The notes below the pieces were generated by a model that searched no databases, was not told the origin of the DNA, and saw only the letters and a program-made list of their open reading frames with translations. Shown here in pieces: positions 1-7,318 of a stretch of DNA of 64,000 nt; position 1 is the first letter of the stretch; every line of letters starts with the position of its first letter. The translations under genes and the position numbers were made by a program. Source of the DNA: an uncultured Clostridia bacterium (GTDB taxonomy: Bacteria > Bacillota > Clostridia > UBA1381); NCBI GenBank assembly GCA_934476075.1, contig CAKSNH010000003.1, positions 1-64,000 of the forward strand. Direction: 5' to 3'.

Positions 1-169
1 GGAAAGACGTCCGGCGGCGTAGCCGATTTTGACCTAGTCAAAATTACTTGACCATAAATTCGCAAGCCTTTAAAAAGCCTTGACCCAAACTTTGATGGGG
101 CAGAGCCACTTTGCAAGTTTGCGTAAGCGACAACTCATAATTTACAATATTATATTTAGGAATGATTTT
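1..169. other. Non-coding stretch, possible end of a repeat
   Basis: No gene with a credible start is seen. The stretch has short inverted repeats (TTTTGACCTAGTCAAAA near 30-46) and ends at 134-146 with CAACTCATAATTT, which also ends the structured repeat at 40400-40986. It may be the end of a related dispersed element, but only about 13 bases are shared. Confidence 0.3.
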
Positions 170-1081
170 ATGAATGAGAAAACAAAGGAGATAATGTCAG
201 ACTGCACACTCTGTCCGAGAAACTGCCATGCGGACAGGCTGTCGGGAAACATCGGATATTGCGGTCAGACTGCCGAAATACGGGCGGCACGGGCGGCTCT
301 GCATATGTGGGAAGAACCGTGTATATCCGCCGAGGACGGGTCGGGAACGGTATTCTTTTCGGGGTGCTCGGTGAGATGCGTGTTCTGCCAGAACCATGAT
401 ATTGCGGTCGGACAGCATGGGAAAATAATTACGGGCGAACGGTTGAGCGGGATATATCTTGAATTACAGGAAAAGGGTGCGAACAATATTAATCTTGTGA
501 CCCCGACGCATTATGTGCCGCAGATTATCGAAAGTATTGAAAATGCGAGAAAAATGGGACTGACACTGCCGATAGTGTATAATACGAGCGGATATGAAAA
601 GGCGGAAACACTGAGAATGCTTGACGGCATTGTTGATGTGTATTTGCCCGATTTTAAGTATATGTCGGCGGATTTGGCGGAAAAATACTCAAATGCACCC
701 GATTATGCGGATTGTGCAAAGTCGGCTTTGGCGGAAATGGTAAGACAGGCGGGAAAGCCTGTTTTTGATGACAGGGGTGTTATACAAAAGGGTGTAATAG
801 TCCGTCATTTGATTTTGCCGAACTGCACCGAGGACTCGAAAAGGGTTGTAAAGTACCTCTATGAAACGTACGGTGACGATATATTTATCAGTATCATGAA
901 CCAGTTCACACCGCTTGACCATATAGCCGATTATCCCGAATTACAGCGTAAAATCACACAGGCGGAGTATGACGAGGTTGTGGACTATGCGGTGGATTTG
1001 GGTGTTGAGAACGGGTTTATTCAGGAGGGCGAAACGGCGGACGAGAGTTTTATTCCGTCATTCGATTATGAGGGAATATAG
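170..1081 (+). CDS. Radical SAM protein, pyruvate formate-lyase activase-like (COG1313 type)
   Basis: The 303-residue protein has a radical SAM cluster motif CSVRCVFC at residues 66-73 (Cx3Cx2C), which binds the 4Fe-4S cluster that cleaves S-adenosylmethionine. A second cysteine group near the N-terminus (C12, C15, C19, C31) could bind an extra metal or cluster. Length and the TPTHYVPQI and LPDFKY segments fit the uncharacterised PflA-like family that sits apart from true glycyl-radical activases, so no substrate can be named. The reading frame is open back to 80, but the ATG at 170 has TAGGA eight bases upstream; the ATG at 194 has AAAGGAG too close (3 bases). It stands alone: the next gene is convergent and separated by three hairpins. 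Confidence 0.8.
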   Translation: MNEKTKEIMSDCTLCPRNCHADRLSGNIGYCGQTAEIRAARAALHMWEEPCISAEDGSGTVFFSGCSVRCVFCQNHDIAVGQHGKIITGERLSGIYLELQEKGANNINLVTPTHYVPQIIESIENARKMGLTLPIVYNTSGYEKAETLRMLDGIVDVYLPDFKYMSADLAEKYSNAPDYADCAKSALAEMVRQAGKPVFDDRGVIQKGVIVRHLILPNCTEDSKRVVKYLYETYGDDIFISIMNQFTPLDHIADYPELQRKITQAEYDEVVDYAVDLGVENGFIQEGETADESFIPSFDYEGI

Positions 1082-1094
1082 CCGAAAAGGGAAA

Positions 1095-1269
1095 ATCCGC
1101 ATTTAATTGGAGGATTAAATGCGGATATGGAAGTAATGATAGTATTTTTTTGTAAATAATGCCTGCCATATAATCAAGACATAACATATATTTAAGTATT
1201 TATACGGAGATGGGGAAATCTCCGTATAAAATGTATTGTAAACATATCTGTTTTGGGGGGCAGATATGT
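1095..1269. repeat. Three consecutive perfect hairpins between convergent genes
   Basis: Three inverted repeats follow each other: 1095-1107/1114-1126 (13 bp, loop 6), 1199-1211/1218-1230 (13 bp, loop 6) and 1242-1250/1261-1269 (9 bp, loop 10). The first ends the radical SAM transcript, and the last lies right after the stop of the reverse-strand LysM gene. None has a long T-run directly behind it, so simple intrinsic termination is not fully convincing. Confidence 0.6.
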
Positions 1270-1270
1270 G

Positions 1271-1573
1271 TTACGCAGGAATATTTATCTGTTCGCCGGG
1301 GAAAATGTCAACACTTGATTTGTTGTTGTATTTCATAATTTCCTTTATTCTTTTGCGAACATCTTTTTGGTCGGGATTGTTCTCTTGGGCGATAGTCCAA
1401 AGAGTATCTCCGGCTGTCACAATAACAATTCTATCCGGTTCAGAATGTTTTGCACTGTCGGTGCTGATGCCCGTAAATGCAGTAATCATAAGGTATACAG
1501 CTAAAAATATCAGCACTGCGCACAAAGTTAATACAGCTTTTTTGTTGATAATAAGTTTAGATTGTTGATACAT
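1271..1573 (-). CDS. LysM-domain membrane protein, YneA-like SOS cell-division inhibitor
   Basis: This 100-residue protein has one membrane segment (about residues 12-32) followed by a short linker and a LysM domain (about 48-97: VTAGDTLWTIAQ ... GEQINIPA). This is the layout of Bacillus YneA, which is induced by DNA damage and delays septation. An upstream GTG at 1582 is in frame, but the ATG at 1573 has CGGGAG nine bases upstream and is preferred. The promoter overlaps one LexA-like box, with a second just upstream, which supports the YneA role; lexA itself is not in the window. The protein could also be a generic LysM peptidoglycan-binding protein. Confidence 0.75.
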   Translation of the reverse strand: MYQQSKLIINKKAVLTLCAVLIFLAVYLMITAFTGISTDSAKHSEPDRIVIVTAGDTLWTIAQENNPDQKDVRKRIKEIMKYNNKSSVDIFPGEQINIPA

Positions 1574-1611
1574 TATAATCACTCCCGATACGAATTTTTG
1601 TTTGCAAATAT

Positions 1612-1663
1612 AATATAACAGAATATTTGTTTGTTGTCAAGAGTATTTTTGAATATTTGTTCG
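1612..1663 (-). promoter_or_regulatory. SOS-type promoter with two LexA boxes
   Basis: On the reverse strand TTGACA (1640-1635) and TATATT (1617-1612) are 17 bases apart. A LexA-like box CAAACAAATATTCT fills the spacer (1633-1620), and a better one, CGAACAAATATTCA, lies at 1663-1650. The boxes are 30 bp apart, about three helical turns, and resemble the Bacillus consensus CGAAC-N4-GTTCG. Confidence 0.7.
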
Positions 1664-1790
1664 TTATTTTTGCTCATGTACCAAAAAAAGCCCATGAGAG
1701 AAAAATGTCGTAAATTTTTTTGGGGGATTGAAAGTATTTTCTGTTTTGATATAATTAAAGAAAAAGATTATTAATTAAGAGGTGAAATTG

Positions 1791-2162
1791 ATGAACCGCA
1801 AAGAGTTGGAACTGCTTATATCGGATAATTATGGTGCAGAGGCAGACTATCCTTGGGCAAAATATCCGAATTATGCAGTGTTTCGTCATGACAGCAACAA
1901 AAAATGGTTTGCACTTATTATGAGTGTTCCGAAAAATAAACTGGGATTAGAGGAAACGGATAATTTAGATGTAGTAAACTTTAAATGCGAACCGGTTCTG
2001 ATTGGTTCGCTGAGAAAAGAAAACGGTTTTTTTTCGGCATATCATATGAATAAAGAAAATTGGATTACGGTTGCTCTTGACGGGAGTGTAGCCGATGAAA
2101 AAATAAAAATGCTTTTGGACATGAGCTATAATGCGACTTTGCCGAAAGTTAAAAAGAAGTGA
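1791..2162 (+). CDS. MmcQ/YjbR family protein
   Basis: A small 123-residue protein with the YjbR pattern: an early aromatic stretch (YPWAKYPNYAVFRH), KKWFALIMSVPK in the centre, a VNFKCEP segment and a late HMNKENWITVALDG. The family has a CyaY-like or DNA-binding-like fold, and its biochemical role is not established. The ATG at 1791 is chosen because AGAGGTG lies eight bases upstream; the GTG at 1782 is part of that Shine-Dalgarno site. It is followed by an intrinsic terminator and looks monocistronic. Confidence 0.8.
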   Translation: MNRKELELLISDNYGAEADYPWAKYPNYAVFRHDSNKKWFALIMSVPKNKLGLEETDNLDVVNFKCEPVLIGSLRKENGFFSAYHMNKENWITVALDGSVADEKIKMLLDMSYNATLPKVKKK

Positions 2163-2175
2163 GAATGCGAGTTTT

Positions 2176-2208
2176 AGACTGTCTGCTTATTCGGGCGGCA
2201 GTCTTTTT
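2176..2208 (+). terminator. Intrinsic terminator after the YjbR gene
   Basis: Arms AGACTG (2176-2181) and CAGTCT (2199-2204), strengthened by inner GC pairs, run into TTTTT. Confidence 0.7.
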
Positions 2209-2323
2209 GGATTTTGAACAAATATTTTTTTAAAATAGAGAATGAGTATTCGGGAGAAAACGAGAGAAAAACGGAGAATGAGAGAGTTTTCAAAGGCTAG
2301 TTTAAATTTTTTTTAAAAAGGTG

Positions 2324-2400
2324 TTGACATCATTATAAAAAAGTAGTAGAATAACTCTTGCATGATAAGAGAACAGTTAATAAGAAGGAGGTACTAATTC
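2324..2400 (+). promoter_or_regulatory. rplM-rpsI promoter and short leader
   Basis: TTGACA (2324-2329) and TAGAAT (2347-2352) are separated by exactly 17 bases. The leader of about 40 bases has a small hairpin, CTCTT...AAGAG (2355-2371), just before the ribosome-binding site. Firmicutes rplM genes often carry an L13 leader RNA; this one may be a minimal example, but that is not shown. Confidence 0.75.
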
Positions 2401-2838
2401 ATGAGTAGTTTTATGGCAAAACCAAATGAAATTAAGAGAAAATGGTATATTATCGATGCTGAAAATAAGCCTCTTGGTAGAGTTGCAGCAGCTGCGGCAA
2501 GCATTTTGAGAGGTAAACATACACCTGCATATACACCTAATGTAGATTGCGGTGACCACGTTATTGTTATTAACGCTGATAAAATAATCCTAACAGGTAA
2601 GAAGCTTGACCAAAAGGTTCGTTATTACCACACAGGCTGGGTTGGCGGTATCAAAGAAATCCGTTATAACAAGTTGATGGCTGAAAATCCTGAAAAGGCT
2701 GTTATGATGGCTGTAAACGGTATGCTTCCTAACAATGCGGTAGGCAGAGCATCTTTGACAAGACTTCGTGTTTACAAGGGCACAGAACACGGTCACGAAG
2801 CTCAAAAGCCTGAAAACTGGACAGGCGAAATCAAATAA
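2401..2838 (+). CDS. rplM: 50S ribosomal protein L13
   Basis: The 145-residue sequence matches L13 throughout: KWYIIDAENKPLGRVA at the start, ASILRGKHTPAYTPNVDCGDHV, then GRASLTRLRVYKGTEHGHEAQKP at the end. L13 is an early assembly protein of the large ribosomal subunit. The ATG follows AAGGAGGT by eight bases. The gene is the first of the usual rplM-rpsI pair; only 19 bases separate it from rpsI. Confidence 0.98.
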   Translation: MSSFMAKPNEIKRKWYIIDAENKPLGRVAAAAASILRGKHTPAYTPNVDCGDHVIVINADKIILTGKKLDQKVRYYHTGWVGGIKEIRYNKLMAENPEKAVMMAVNGMLPNNAVGRASLTRLRVYKGTEHGHEAQKPENWTGEIK

Positions 2839-2857
2839 GAAGGAGGATTATTGAATT

Positions 2858-3253
2858 ATGGGTAAAGAACAATACTACGGTACAGGAAGAAGAAAATCTT
2901 CTGTTGCAAGAGTCAGACTTGTTCCTGGTAATGGTAATATCACAATTAACGGCAGAACTATTGACGATTATTTCGGTCTTGATACACTTAAAGTTATCGT
3001 TCGTCAACCGCTTACTCTTACATCAACTCTTGATAAGTTCGATGTAATCGCTAAGGTTGAAGGCGGCGGTTTCACAGGTCAAGCCGGTGCTATCCGTCAC
3101 GGTATTTCAAGAGCTTTGCTTGAAGTTGATACTGACGCTTACAGAGCTACTTTGAAACAAGCAGGTTTCTTGACAAGAGATTCAAGAATGAAGGAAAGAA
3201 AGAAGTACGGTTTGAAAGCCGCTCGTCGTGCTCCTCAATTCTCAAAGAGATAA
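2858..3253 (+). CDS. rpsI: 30S ribosomal protein S9
   Basis: The 131-residue protein shows S9 hallmarks: YYGTGRRKSSVARVRL at the N-terminus, the GGGFTGQAGAIRHGISRALL core and the basic C-terminal tail ending in FSKR that reaches the decoding site. The last codons and the stop are part of the attachment site of the integrated element (3239-3253). The insertion keeps the reading frame and stop codon intact, but the original downstream terminator now lies about 11.4 kb away at 14646-14679. Confidence 0.98.
   Translation: MGKEQYYGTGRRKSSVARVRLVPGNGNITINGRTIDDYFGLDTLKVIVRQPLTLTSTLDKFDVIAKVEGGGFTGQAGAIRHGISRALLEVDTDAYRATLKQAGFLTRDSRMKERKKYGLKAARRAPQFSKR
3239..3253 (+). repeat. attL, 15-bp core direct repeat at the rpsI 3' end
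   Basis: TTCTCAAAGAGATAA contains the last codons and stop of rpsI. An identical copy is at 14607-14621. Confidence 0.88.
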
Positions 3254-3399
3254 CCTATCGACTTTTCACGACTTCACAAAGCCTTTATTTACGAGGTTTT
3301 TGGAGTATTGGGATGTTTTGGAAAGCCGCAAAAGGTGTGCAACAAGTAACACACAAGCGACAAACAAGCAACAAAAATCTCAATTTAACAAGAGTTTTA

Positions 3400-3442
3400 A
3401 AAGAGATGTTTTTCTTCGCAAAAGAAAGACATCTCTTTCTTT
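3400..3442 (+). terminator. Strong hairpin terminator between rpsI and the convergent integrase gene
   Basis: Arms AAAGAGATGT (3400-3409) and ACATCTCTTT (3429-3438) are perfect and continue inwards through TTTCTT/AAGAAA to a 5-base loop, followed by CTTTT. The element thus supplies its own terminator to the rpsI transcript. Confidence 0.75.
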
Positions 3443-4495
3443 TCATATTTTGTTGATTGCATTTATTAGCTCCTTTACATCCAAATGAGTATAGACCTTT
3501 TCGGTGAGCGTCATGGCACCGGAATGTCCTACAATTTTCTTAATTGTAGTCTGATCGACTTTTGCTTCCGCAAGCATTGAAATACAAGTATGCCTACAAC
3601 AATGCGGAGTTTGCTCAAGTCCCAAGTTTTCCATAAGCGGAGAAAAATAACTGTCATAGTAATTACGGTATTTGAACGGTTCCCCGTTTTCGGTATGCAA
3701 AAGGTATTTACTGTCGGTATCATTATACCAAGCCTTAAAGAATGGTAATATCTTGTCCGCAATAGGAACTTTTCTTATGCCGTTTTCTGTTTTGCTTGAT
3801 AAAACATCAAAATATTGTTCGTTGAGAAAAACATTCTCCTTTTTCAGCTCAAGCAGTTCGGATATTCTTACACCGGTATAAATCAGCATTAAAACGATTT
3901 GATAATATTTATCGTCTTTTTGTTCCCATAAACGGTCAATATCCTCTTTTGTAAATTTGTTCCTATCCCTTTTGTTTGGGTTGCGATCTTTGTATTTTAC
4001 TATATCGACAAATTCGGAATAGTCCTTGTTACAAATATCGTTTTTCATAGCATATTCATACATTTGACCGAACAAAACCTTTAGCTTTCGCAAAGTTGGA
4101 TAGTTTTTACCGCAATTATCAACTACATGTTGCAAATTAGCAAGTTTAATATCCTTAAACGCTTGATTATATAATGTTCCGCACAGACTGTACGAGGCAT
4201 TATAACCATTTTTGTTGGATTGCGATATTGTGGGGAACTTGCATTTTGACCATTTTTCAAACAATTCTTGAAATGTTATTTTTGAAGCTGATATGTTAAA
4301 CGGATTTTTATTGTAATCCGCAAGCATTTGCAAACCATCAGCTTTTGTAGGTGCATAACCTATAATCAAATATTCTTGAACTTGCTTGTCTTTTTCCTTG
4401 TCATAGTGCCAACCGGCAGTTTTTCTGACAAGATACGGATTTCTTCGCTTTCCGGATAATTTTATGACGCTCCCATATCCGTTGGGCAATCTCAA
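3443..4495 (-). CDS. int: Tyrosine recombinase (integrase) of the rpsI element
   Basis: The 350-residue protein has an N-terminal AP2-like arm-binding region, a central SAM-like core-binding domain (about 70-170) and a C-terminal catalytic domain. Catalytic residues are visible: Arg in TGVRISELL (about 210), HxxR in HCCRHTC (about 298-301), His in GHSG (about 324) and the nucleophile Tyr in VYTHLD (about 335). It would catalyse integration and excision between attP and the rpsI end. It lies at the left edge of the element, pointing to attL, and is followed upstream by the repressor gene on the same strand with a 45-base gap. The start has an AAGGAGGTTTTGG-like site upstream. Confidence 0.93.
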   Translation of the reverse strand: MRLPNGYGSVIKLSGKRRNPYLVRKTAGWHYDKEKDKQVQEYLIIGYAPTKADGLQMLADYNKNPFNISASKITFQELFEKWSKCKFPTISQSNKNGYNASYSLCGTLYNQAFKDIKLANLQHVVDNCGKNYPTLRKLKVLFGQMYEYAMKNDICNKDYSEFVDIVKYKDRNPNKRDRNKFTKEDIDRLWEQKDDKYYQIVLMLIYTGVRISELLELKKENVFLNEQYFDVLSSKTENGIRKVPIADKILPFFKAWYNDTDSKYLLHTENGEPFKYRNYYDSYFSPLMENLGLEQTPHCCRHTCISMLAEAKVDQTTIKKIVGHSGAMTLTEKVYTHLDVKELINAINKI

Positions 4496-4540
4496 TTTTC
4501 CAAAACCTCCTTTGATTTAAAGTATTTATGATACGAGCAG

Positions 4541-5176
4541 TTACTCGCTATCACCGACATTTTCATGTACTTGCTTTTCGGCAAGTATTTTTTCTACTTT
4601 TTGACGGTCTAATTCGTTGCGTTTCTTTATAAGGTCAGTACCTTGTAAAACTTCGCGCTCTTTATCTGTCAAAGTACACTTGCTGTAATACTCAAGCTTC
4701 ATTGCTTCCCAAGCATCGTAAGCTTCATAATCCATCCAATATGTCTTTATAGCATCTCTGTTATTACGGAATGTTTCCATAACAATACAAAGGTCTGCAT
4801 TGTGCATTGCCTCGGTATCTTCTCCGTTAAAGATAAACGAACATTGCCATTTGCCGTCTTTGCCTACCTTTTTTATGTCAATATCATATGATAATTCCCT
4901 CTTTTTGTCTATCTCAAAAAAGAACGCAAGAACATCTGAAAGAGTTTCTGTTTTTATGTGTGATGAATCATACCCTAGCAAATAGTTCATAGTAGTGTTT
5001 AAAACCTTTGAAATATCAGCAAGTGTTGACAGCGGGATATCAATTTCTCCACTCTCGTACTTCTGTACTGTCCTTAAAGACTTACCGAGCTTATCAGCAA
5101 AATCAGTTTGACTGACACGATTATATTTGCGAATTTCGGCAATTCTTTCGCCTACTATCTTTTGGATTTCATTCAC
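4541..5176 (-). CDS. CI-like XRE-family repressor of the element
   Basis: The 211-residue protein starts with a classic XRE helix-turn-helix (residues 6-66: IAEIRKYNRVSQTDFADKLGKSLRTVQKYESGE). The C-terminal half is acidic and lacks the Ser-Lys peptidase signature of LexA/CI, so it is probably not self-cleaving. The GTG start at 5176 has AGAGGTG seven bases upstream. It is divergent from the small HTH gene at 5346; the shared 170-base gap holds both promoters, the arrangement of a phage-like switch controlling excision and mobilisation genes. The ligand or inducing signal is unknown. Confidence 0.85.
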   Translation of the reverse strand: MNEIQKIVGERIAEIRKYNRVSQTDFADKLGKSLRTVQKYESGEIDIPLSTLADISKVLNTTMNYLLGYDSSHIKTETLSDVLAFFFEIDKKRELSYDIDIKKVGKDGKWQCSFIFNGEDTEAMHNADLCIVMETFRNNRDAIKTYWMDYEAYDAWEAMKLEYYSKCTLTDKEREVLQGTDLIKKRNELDRQKVEKILAEKQVHENVGDSE

Positions 5177-5196
5177 TTTTTATCACCTCTTATGAC

Positions 5197-5297
5197 ATTA
5201 TAACACATCTTACCGCGAATTGCAAGTGCATTTGTGAATTTTTATTTCGTATTTTTGATAAAAATGTATTGACAAGTCACAAGAGTTCGTGTATAAT
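5197..5297. promoter_or_regulatory. Divergent promoter pair of the element
   Basis: Forward: TTGACA (5269-5274), 17 bases, TATAAT (5292-5297). Reverse, for the repressor: TTGCAA (5225-5220), 17 bases, TATAAT (5202-5197). Both are near consensus and face away from each other, so repressor binding between them could switch the element. Confidence 0.75.
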
Positions 5298-5345
5298 AAG
5301 ATTGCGCATTGAGAGTGCGTAAATTTTAATAGGAGGTGTTCTGCA

Positions 5346-5576
5346 ATGAATGGCAACAAAACCTATATTGAGTTTCCTAATTTTACAGGGAGAAATGTTC
5401 CTATAACGGAAATTGCAAAGGCAATAGGTAAAGACGCACAGTATGTCAGAATAGGGCTTCAGCAAGGTATTCTTAAATTCGGATATGCTATGAAGCTTGA
5501 AAATTCAAGCGAATTTAACTATTATTGCCCTGACAAAAAAGTATGGGAAGAAACAGGTTATTTCAAGGAAAGCTAA
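5346..5576 (+). CDS. Small HTH-like protein, possible excisionase
   Basis: The 76-residue protein is the first gene of the rightward operon, directly opposite the repressor. The segment VPITEIAKAIGKDAQYVRIGLQQGIL (about residues 18-43) looks like a helix-turn-helix of the excisionase/MerR kind, followed by a short aromatic tail. The position is typical of Xis or Cro genes in integrative elements. The ATG follows AGGAGGTGTTCTGCA. No confident family assignment was possible; function is inferred from size, position and the HTH-like segment. Confidence 0.6.
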   Translation: MNGNKTYIEFPNFTGRNVPITEIAKAIGKDAQYVRIGLQQGILKFGYAMKLENSSEFNYYCPDKKVWEETGYFKES

Positions 5577-5616
5577 TAGTTGCTTAAAATAAACAATGTA
5601 TGGGAGGTGGTTCTAT

Positions 5617-5973
5617 GTGAGTGAAAAGTTTTTTAAAATGGATAACGATATATTTAAATTTGACTTGTCAGCATATGAATTTGTTGTGTATGCGTATCTT
5701 GTGATGAAAGCGGACAGAAAGACGATGACTTGTTATCCGTCAGCGGCTAAAATTGCGGCAGATTGCAATATCAGCATATCGCAGGTGCGGAAGGTAACAG
5801 CTTCTTTGGAGGATAAGGGTTTAATCACAAAAGAGATGCGTTACCGGAAAACCGCAAACGATAAAAATCATCAAACGAGTAACCTCTACCACATAGAGCC
5901 ACTGCCTACGCAATACGGAGGCACTCCCTCCGTATTAAATACCCACTCCCTATCTGATAAAGAGGGGAAATAA
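5617..5973 (+). CDS. Helix-turn-helix protein, replication-initiator-like
   Basis: The 118-residue protein contains a winged-helix segment resembling HTH_36: FDLSAYEFVVYAYLV, CYPSAAKIAADCNISISQVRKVTASLEDKGLI (about residues 15-75). Such domains form the N-terminal part of replication initiator A proteins of Firmicutes elements and plasmids. An ATG at 5596 is in frame, but GGGAGGTGG lies inside that extension and directs the GTG at 5617. The next gene (6038) resembles the C-terminal part of the same initiators, so this may be a split initiator. A role as a plain transcription factor is also possible. Confidence 0.65.
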   Translation: MSEKFFKMDNDIFKFDLSAYEFVVYAYLVMKADRKTMTCYPSAAKIAADCNISISQVRKVTASLEDKGLITKEMRYRKTANDKNHQTSNLYHIEPLPTQYGGTPSVLNTHSLSDKEGK

Positions 5974-6037
5974 ATATATCAATAACCATTTAACAATATT
6001 CATTTATCAAAAACCACTACAACAAGAAGGTGAGGTT

Positions 6038-6391
6038 GTGGATTTAGAAACAGAAAAATTCAACTATTATCTTGACGAGTGTTATTTTCACTCCGAAAGA
6101 GATAAGGAATTTTCAACCGAAACCGAAAAACAGCTTGCAAGGAAATCTATGGAGCTTTTATGGAATAAGCCGAGCATAAATGTAAACGGCATTACATATT
6201 CAAATCAAGAAATACGAAAGAAATTACTTGATGAGATGATGCCGGAGATTTTGGACAGAGCCGTAGAAGTGTATAGACAGGCGAAAGATGTAAAATCTGA
6301 AACTGCATACCTTGCAAGCTGCATTTTCAGAACGCTCATAGATTATGACGCATACATAGAACGGTTATTCAGACAAACATACAAATTTTAG
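6038..6391 (+). CDS. Element protein, weak resemblance to a replication initiator C-terminal domain
   Basis: The 117-residue, largely helical protein has no cysteine cluster or membrane segment. The pattern NVNGITYSNQEIRKKLL ... ETAYLASCIFRTLIDY (about residues 46-107) recalls the C-terminal domain (DUF6017-like) that follows the HTH in some replication initiator A proteins; that match is from memory and weak. The GTG start at 6038 has AAGAAGGTGAGG upstream. It lies 64 bases after the HTH gene and 11 bases before tnpV in the same operon. Confidence 0.5.
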   Translation: MDLETEKFNYYLDECYFHSERDKEFSTETEKQLARKSMELLWNKPSINVNGITYSNQEIRKKLLDEMMPEILDRAVEVYRQAKDVKSETAYLASCIFRTLIDYDAYIERLFRQTYKF

Positions 6392-6402
6392 GAGGATTTG
6401 CG

Positions 6403-6765
6403 ATGAAATCATTATTTGAACAAAAAGGCGGAACTTACACAAAGGTCGGAGATTATTATCTTCCAAATTTATCGGCAGCCGGTGATAATTATAAAATCGG
6501 CAAATACGGCAGAGCAAGACGGAACTATCTCAAAAAGCACAGAGAAAGCGAATACACTGCCTTGATGATCACCGGAAAGCTGCATAGCCATTTGCGCGAT
6601 GTCGATGTCAAGGCGCAGAAGATTTTGGAATGTTTTATCAAGGATGCAGAAAAATCCGCACCCGATAAGGCAACGCACCAAATGGAATGGGTTGGGCATA
6701 TGAACAATGCAAAGGCTTGTGCGGAGGAGGTCATAAATCAGAAACTGATTTATGTAAGCAGATAG
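6403..6765 (+). CDS. tnpV: TnpV family transposon-encoded protein
   Basis: The 120-residue protein has the TnpV pattern: YYLPNLSAAGDNYKIGKYGRARRNYLKKHRE near the N-terminus and MEWVGHMNNAKACAEEVINQKLIYV at the end. TnpV proteins occur in Tn4451-like and other Clostridial mobilisable elements; their function is not known in detail. The ATG follows GGAGG by seven bases. Its presence next to mobC is typical of such elements. Confidence 0.85.
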   Translation: MKSLFEQKGGTYTKVGDYYLPNLSAAGDNYKIGKYGRARRNYLKKHRESEYTALMITGKLHSHLRDVDVKAQKILECFIKDAEKSAPDKATHQMEWVGHMNNAKACAEEVINQKLIYVSR

Positions 6766-6778
6766 GATTTATAATCAG

Positions 6779-6847
6779 AGGCAGAGCCTTTGTAATAGCA
6801 AGCACGGCATTTGTACTCCCAAATGCCCACTTGTTCGTGGCTCTGCC
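6779..6847 (+). other. Nested inverted repeats before mobC, candidate oriT
   Basis: An outer perfect 9-bp stem (GGCAGAGCC 6780-6788 with GGCTCTGCC 6839-6847) encloses CAAG/CTTG and an inner 8-bp stem GGCATTTG/CAAATGCC (6806-6813/6820-6827, loop 6). Transfer origins of mobilisable elements are commonly such structures next to mobC. No nick-site match was established. Confidence 0.4.
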
Positions 6848-6880
6848 CCTAATACCCCGATTTTAAAGGAGAGAAAACCT

Positions 6881-7198
6881 ATGAGAGCAAATACAAATAA
6901 GCTAAATTTTTATGTTGATGACGATGTGAAGAAAAAACTTAAAAAGTTATCAAAAGAATCGGGATTGACGATGACTGCCGTAATAACGAAGCTTATTATG
7001 GGTTATCAAATTCAACCACTCAAAACGGAAGAACTGCTGCGTATATACAAGGAATTAAATCATATCGGAGGAAATATAAATCAGATTGCACATATAGCAA
7101 ACAGTGAACGGCATATTACAAAAGACAAGATAAATGAAGCAGCAAAGCTGATGAATGATATATGGAGCTGTGTCAGAAGTTACGGCAGAAACACTTAA
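6881..7198 (+). CDS. mobC: MobC-like relaxosome accessory protein
   Basis: The 105-residue protein starts with a ribbon-helix-helix-like segment (LNFYVDDDVKKKLKKLSKESGLTMTAVI) and ends with the MobC signature HIGGNINQIAHIAN (about residues 66-79) plus a helical tail. MobC proteins bind near oriT and help the relaxase open the strand. A relaxase gene normally follows; here the next gene is a DNA methylase and no relaxase was seen in the element. The ATG follows AAAGGAGAG. It may serve relaxases supplied by other elements. Confidence 0.85.
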   Translation: MRANTNKLNFYVDDDVKKKLKKLSKESGLTMTAVITKLIMGYQIQPLKTEELLRIYKELNHIGGNINQIAHIANSERHITKDKINEAAKLMNDIWSCVRSYGRNT

Positions 7199-7260
7199 CG
7201 GTATCTTGATTAAAATATTACAAATTATTTGTATAAAACAGAGAAAATCGAAAAACGATA

Positions 7261-7305
7261 TTGCTTTTATTCGAGTTTTAGAATATAATATATATTAACG
7301 AATAA
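7261..7305 (+). promoter_or_regulatory. Promoter of the restriction-modification cassette with flanking inverted repeat
   Basis: TTGCTT (7261-7266), 17 bases, TATAAT (7284-7289). The arms TTATTCG (7267-7273) and CGAATAA (7299-7305) are perfect inverted repeats on either side of the -10 box. This is a plausible operator for the HTH domain of the first gene's product. Confidence 0.6.
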
Positions 7306-7318
7306 GGAGTGTAGTCAT

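Noticed and set aside
170..1081. Activase of a glycyl-radical enzyme for the microcompartment
   Set aside because: It lies 60 kb from the BMC operon, belongs to the COG1313-like branch and the operon shows a B12-type gene (pduO).
3228..3488. Open frame spanning the rpsI end, attL and the following hairpin
   Set aside because: It overlaps the end of rpsI in another frame, has no Shine-Dalgarno site and exists only because of the element junction.
6038..6391. Relaxase remnant
   Set aside because: No catalytic tyrosine or three-histidine motif; the weak resemblance is to replication initiator C-terminal domains.
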